From contig DASP01000001.1 of assembly GCA_002503825.1 (NCBI GenBank), forward strand, positions 62,001 to 126,000: 64,000 bases of DNA, in the 5' to 3' direction. Shown here piece by piece: positions 62,044 through 64,000 of this stretch. The position numbers and the translations under genes are program-made. Source of the stretch: Methanoregulaceae archaeon UBA467 (GTDB lineage Archaea; Halobacteriota; Methanomicrobia; Methanomicrobiales; Methanospirillaceae). The number at the start of each line of letters is the position of its first letter. Position 1 is the stretch's first letter. The notes below the pieces were generated by a model. That model did not search any database, was not told where the DNA came from, and saw only the letters and a list, made by a program, of their open reading frames with translations.

Positions 62044-63696
62044 TCACTGATCTTTGCCAAACCGGCTGAATATAATATGATAAAGCGAGTAAAACCCGAT
62101 GATTGTCGCGGCAACATACGTAAGGATTGCAACAGTGATGACTATCGACGGGATTTCAATAACACTCTCTCTCAGGACAAATGAAGACCCGACGACCATT
62201 CCTGCCAGAATGAGGCCGATAAGGACCTTATCGCTCGTCCGGTCAAGTGCCTGCTGGAGCCGCCTGATATCAGTATCGACAATATCGATCTTAATCGTCC
62301 CGTTGGAGAGGGACTTGAGCATCCGGTTTAGGTTCCTCGGAGTGTCAAATAACCCGTCTGCAGCTTCTACTACCGCATCGGCCCCTCTTTTAAAGATCTG
62401 CTCATACACTGAGCTCTTCCCTGAAAGCCTCTTCATGAAGGTATCGGAGTTATCTATGAAATTAAATTTCGGATCGAGGGTTACCCCCACGTCAAGAACC
62501 ATAATAATGACCTTGAGCATGAGCATGAGATTAATCGGTACCTGGATGTGATAATTTCTGAGTATTCTTGTCAGGTCGTTCGCCATCACGGTAAAATCGT
62601 ATTGTCCAATCAGGGAACCATCAGCATTGAGCATTGCGGCATAGATCTCGTCGCGCAACTCCTCCCTGGCCTCTTCAGGAATAACCACGCCGAGCCCTTC
62701 CATGGCTTTTAAGACCAGCGAGGGGTTCTGGGTAAGAATTGCATTGAGGAGCGCGGTAAACCAGAGTCTTCTTTCAGGCCTGATAATCCCGATAATTCCA
62801 AAATCAAGGAAAAACAGGGTCCCGTCACAGGTCACCATAAGATTACCGGGGTGCGGGTCGCCGTGGAAAAAACCATCGTCGAAAATCTGTTTCATGTAGG
62901 CATTGAATCCATTAACTGCAATTTTTTTGGGATTTAAACCGGATTCTCTAATTTTACTGACATCATCCACACGCACCCCCGCGATATACTCCATTACAAG
63001 GAGGTACCTGTTGCTGTATTCCCAGAAAATCTTCGGAACCCCGACTCCTTCGACACCCCGCATATTTTTCCGTAAACGTTCTGCATTTTTCCCGTCCTGG
63101 ACAAAATCAAGTTCTTTCCTGATCTGGCTCGCAAAATCATTCACGAGGCCCCGCGGGTTATAAACGCGCCATTCAGGAAATGCGCTCTCTGCGCGGGTGG
63201 CAATGGACTTCAGTATCTGGATATCGGTCTCGATTATATCAGCTATCCCCGGGCGCTGCACCTTAAGGGCAACCACTGTCCCGTCGCTGAGAATTCCCCT
63301 GTGGACCTGGGACAGGGAGGCCGATGCAAGGGGCGTTTCATCAATTTTTATGAAGGTGCCATCCAGTTGCGGGCAGTTCTTCTGAATGACTTCCTGAATA
63401 ACCACATAGGGAAGAGGGTTGGTGCGGTCCTGGAGTTTCTTTAATTCTTCAATCAGGCCAGGCGGCAGGATTTCCTGCCGTGTGCTCATGATCTGGCCGA
63501 ATTTTATATACGTAGGACCGAGTTCCTCGATGGCCATACGCATGCGGGCATATTCACTGGTTACTTCTTCAATCGGGGCATTCCGAAACCCCCGGTAACG
63601 GTGCACACCCGGAAATAATTTCTGAACAATCGAACCAAACTGGTATTTAAAAAGGATATCTGCAATCTGCCAGTAGCGTCGAAATCTGGTAACCAT
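62044..63696 (-). CDS. UbiB/AarF-family atypical kinase (ABC1)
   Basis: A 550-residue atypical protein-kinase-like ATPase. Motifs of the ABC1/UbiB family are visible: the KxGQ motif in TYIKFGQIMSTRQEILP, the Ala-rich nucleotide loop region ASASLSQVHRG, VALKVQRPG, the catalytic GDPHPGNLMV and the DFG-like FLDFGIIGI. Two hydrophobic helices at the C-terminus (VLIGLILAGMVVGSSFV and IVITVAILTYVAATIIGFYSLY) place it at the membrane. Elsewhere the family supports quinone biosynthesis; methanogens lack ubiquinone, so the target must differ, perhaps another isoprenoid. Monocistronic, 57 bp downstream of gltX on the same strand. Confidence 0.92.
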   Translation of the reverse strand: MVTRFRRYWQIADILFKYQFGSIVQKLFPGVHRYRGFRNAPIEEVTSEYARMRMAIEELGPTYIKFGQIMSTRQEILPPGLIEELKKLQDRTNPLPYVVIQEVIQKNCPQLDGTFIKIDETPLASASLSQVHRGILSDGTVVALKVQRPGIADIIETDIQILKSIATRAESAFPEWRVYNPRGLVNDFASQIRKELDFVQDGKNAERLRKNMRGVEGVGVPKIFWEYSNRYLLVMEYIAGVRVDDVSKIRESGLNPKKIAVNGFNAYMKQIFDDGFFHGDPHPGNLMVTCDGTLFFLDFGIIGIIRPERRLWFTALLNAILTQNPSLVLKAMEGLGVVIPEEAREELRDEIYAAMLNADGSLIGQYDFTVMANDLTRILRNYHIQVPINLMLMLKVIIMVLDVGVTLDPKFNFIDNSDTFMKRLSGKSSVYEQIFKRGADAVVEAADGLFDTPRNLNRMLKSLSNGTIKIDIVDTDIRRLQQALDRTSDKVLIGLILAGMVVGSSFVLRESVIEIPSIVITVAILTYVAATIIGFYSLYHIIFSRFGKDQ

Positions 63697-63753
63697 GGAA
63701 ACACTCCAGTTATTCCGGAAAAACCGGATTGATAATGCTGTATTTCAGTTAAT

Positions 63754-64000
63754 TTATCTGTGACTGAAATAGGCAATAATACCTTCTGGTTTCACCGCGT
63801 CGATCCTGGCAAAACCAACACGTTCAAACTGGACGACGTTCCCCTCTTCCTTCATGACACCGGGTTCACAAACTCCTTCCAGATCTCCTTCCTGCGTGAG
63901 GAGGCGGCAGGGGATTGCATTCTCTACCGGCAGCCACTGGATAATCTGGGCCTTTGACGCACGCGCTTCAGCCAGTGAATCGCCTGTAAAGACTGCCTGC
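63754..64000 (-). CDS. gltX: Glutamyl-tRNA synthetase, C-terminal end only
   Basis: The last 82 residues of archaeal GluRS, running off the right edge. The frame reads AVFTGDSLAEARASKAQIIQWLP and EGNVVQFERVGFARIDAVKPEG before the stop at 63754. These are the closing strands of the beta-barrel anticodon-binding domain shared by archaeal GluRS and GlnRS. It charges tRNA-Glu, and in archaea also supplies the precursor for Gln-tRNA through GatDE. Upstream sequence is outside the window. Confidence 0.85.
   Translation of the reverse strand, partial: QAVFTGDSLAEARASKAQIIQWLPVENAIPCRLLTQEGDLEGVCEPGVMKEEGNVVQFERVGFARIDAVKPEGIIAYFSHR

Overview
The window is a chromosomal segment of a methanogenic euryarchaeon, most likely of the order Methanomicrobiales. 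This is inferred from an archaeal 16S/23S/5S rRNA operon, coenzyme F420 genes (cofC, cofE, cofG), the methanofuran gene mfnA, an archaeal ATP-dependent DNA ligase, Nre, Dph2, archaeal-type GluRS, TATA-type promoters and many secreted proteins with Thr/Pro-rich linkers. No mcr gene lies in the window, so methanogenesis itself is not shown.

Layout. 1-2.6 kb: the end of a possible defence module (a helical-repeat/winged-helix protein and a BrxD-like ATPase), then a secreted protein. 3.4-4.7 kb: hisD. 4.7-11.1 kb: a molybdenum/tungsten block. It holds the oxyanion-binding lipoprotein TupA, a MOT1-type molybdate permease, a homologue of the Mo/W storage protein, a 68-residue protein, a small winged-helix protein and the ABC components TupB and TupC. 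Three intergenic sites share one operator-like sequence (TATACCAGTTGTTA or its full palindrome), which ties the block into one probable regulon. 11-24 kb: housekeeping and surface genes (MBL hydrolase, DNA ligase, Nre, sugar-nucleotide genes, a THEP1 NTPase, a TPR surface protein, tRNA-Val, serA). 24.4-31 kb: ppsA-mfnA-hpt-dph2-METTL5-MFS, a tightly packed co-oriented run. 31-39.7 kb: membrane and surface genes (PrsW, CorA, tandem-chagasin lipoprotein, K+ channel, beta-propeller protein), then an IS630-family element.

40.8-49 kb: the rRNA operon on the minus strand (16S, tRNA-Ala, 23S, tRNA-Cys, two 5S genes), with visible processing stems and a duplicated promoter-like leader. Beyond its distal end lie decayed copies of 5S and of tRNA-Cys, mixed with a small DUF1059-type gene and its own decayed copy. 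49-53.7 kb: scpA, smc and a coiled-coil gene. 54-61.5 kb: one-carbon, F420 and purine genes (glyA-folD-folP-like-cofE, cofC, cofG-purC-purS-purQ-ftrB). The right edge holds a UbiB-family kinase and the 3' end of gltX.

A dispersed repeat of about 250 bp occurs in five long copies and one fragment, all intergenic and mostly between convergent genes. Its core is a GGGGCT-GAA-AGCCCC-type hairpin. No CRISPR array was seen.
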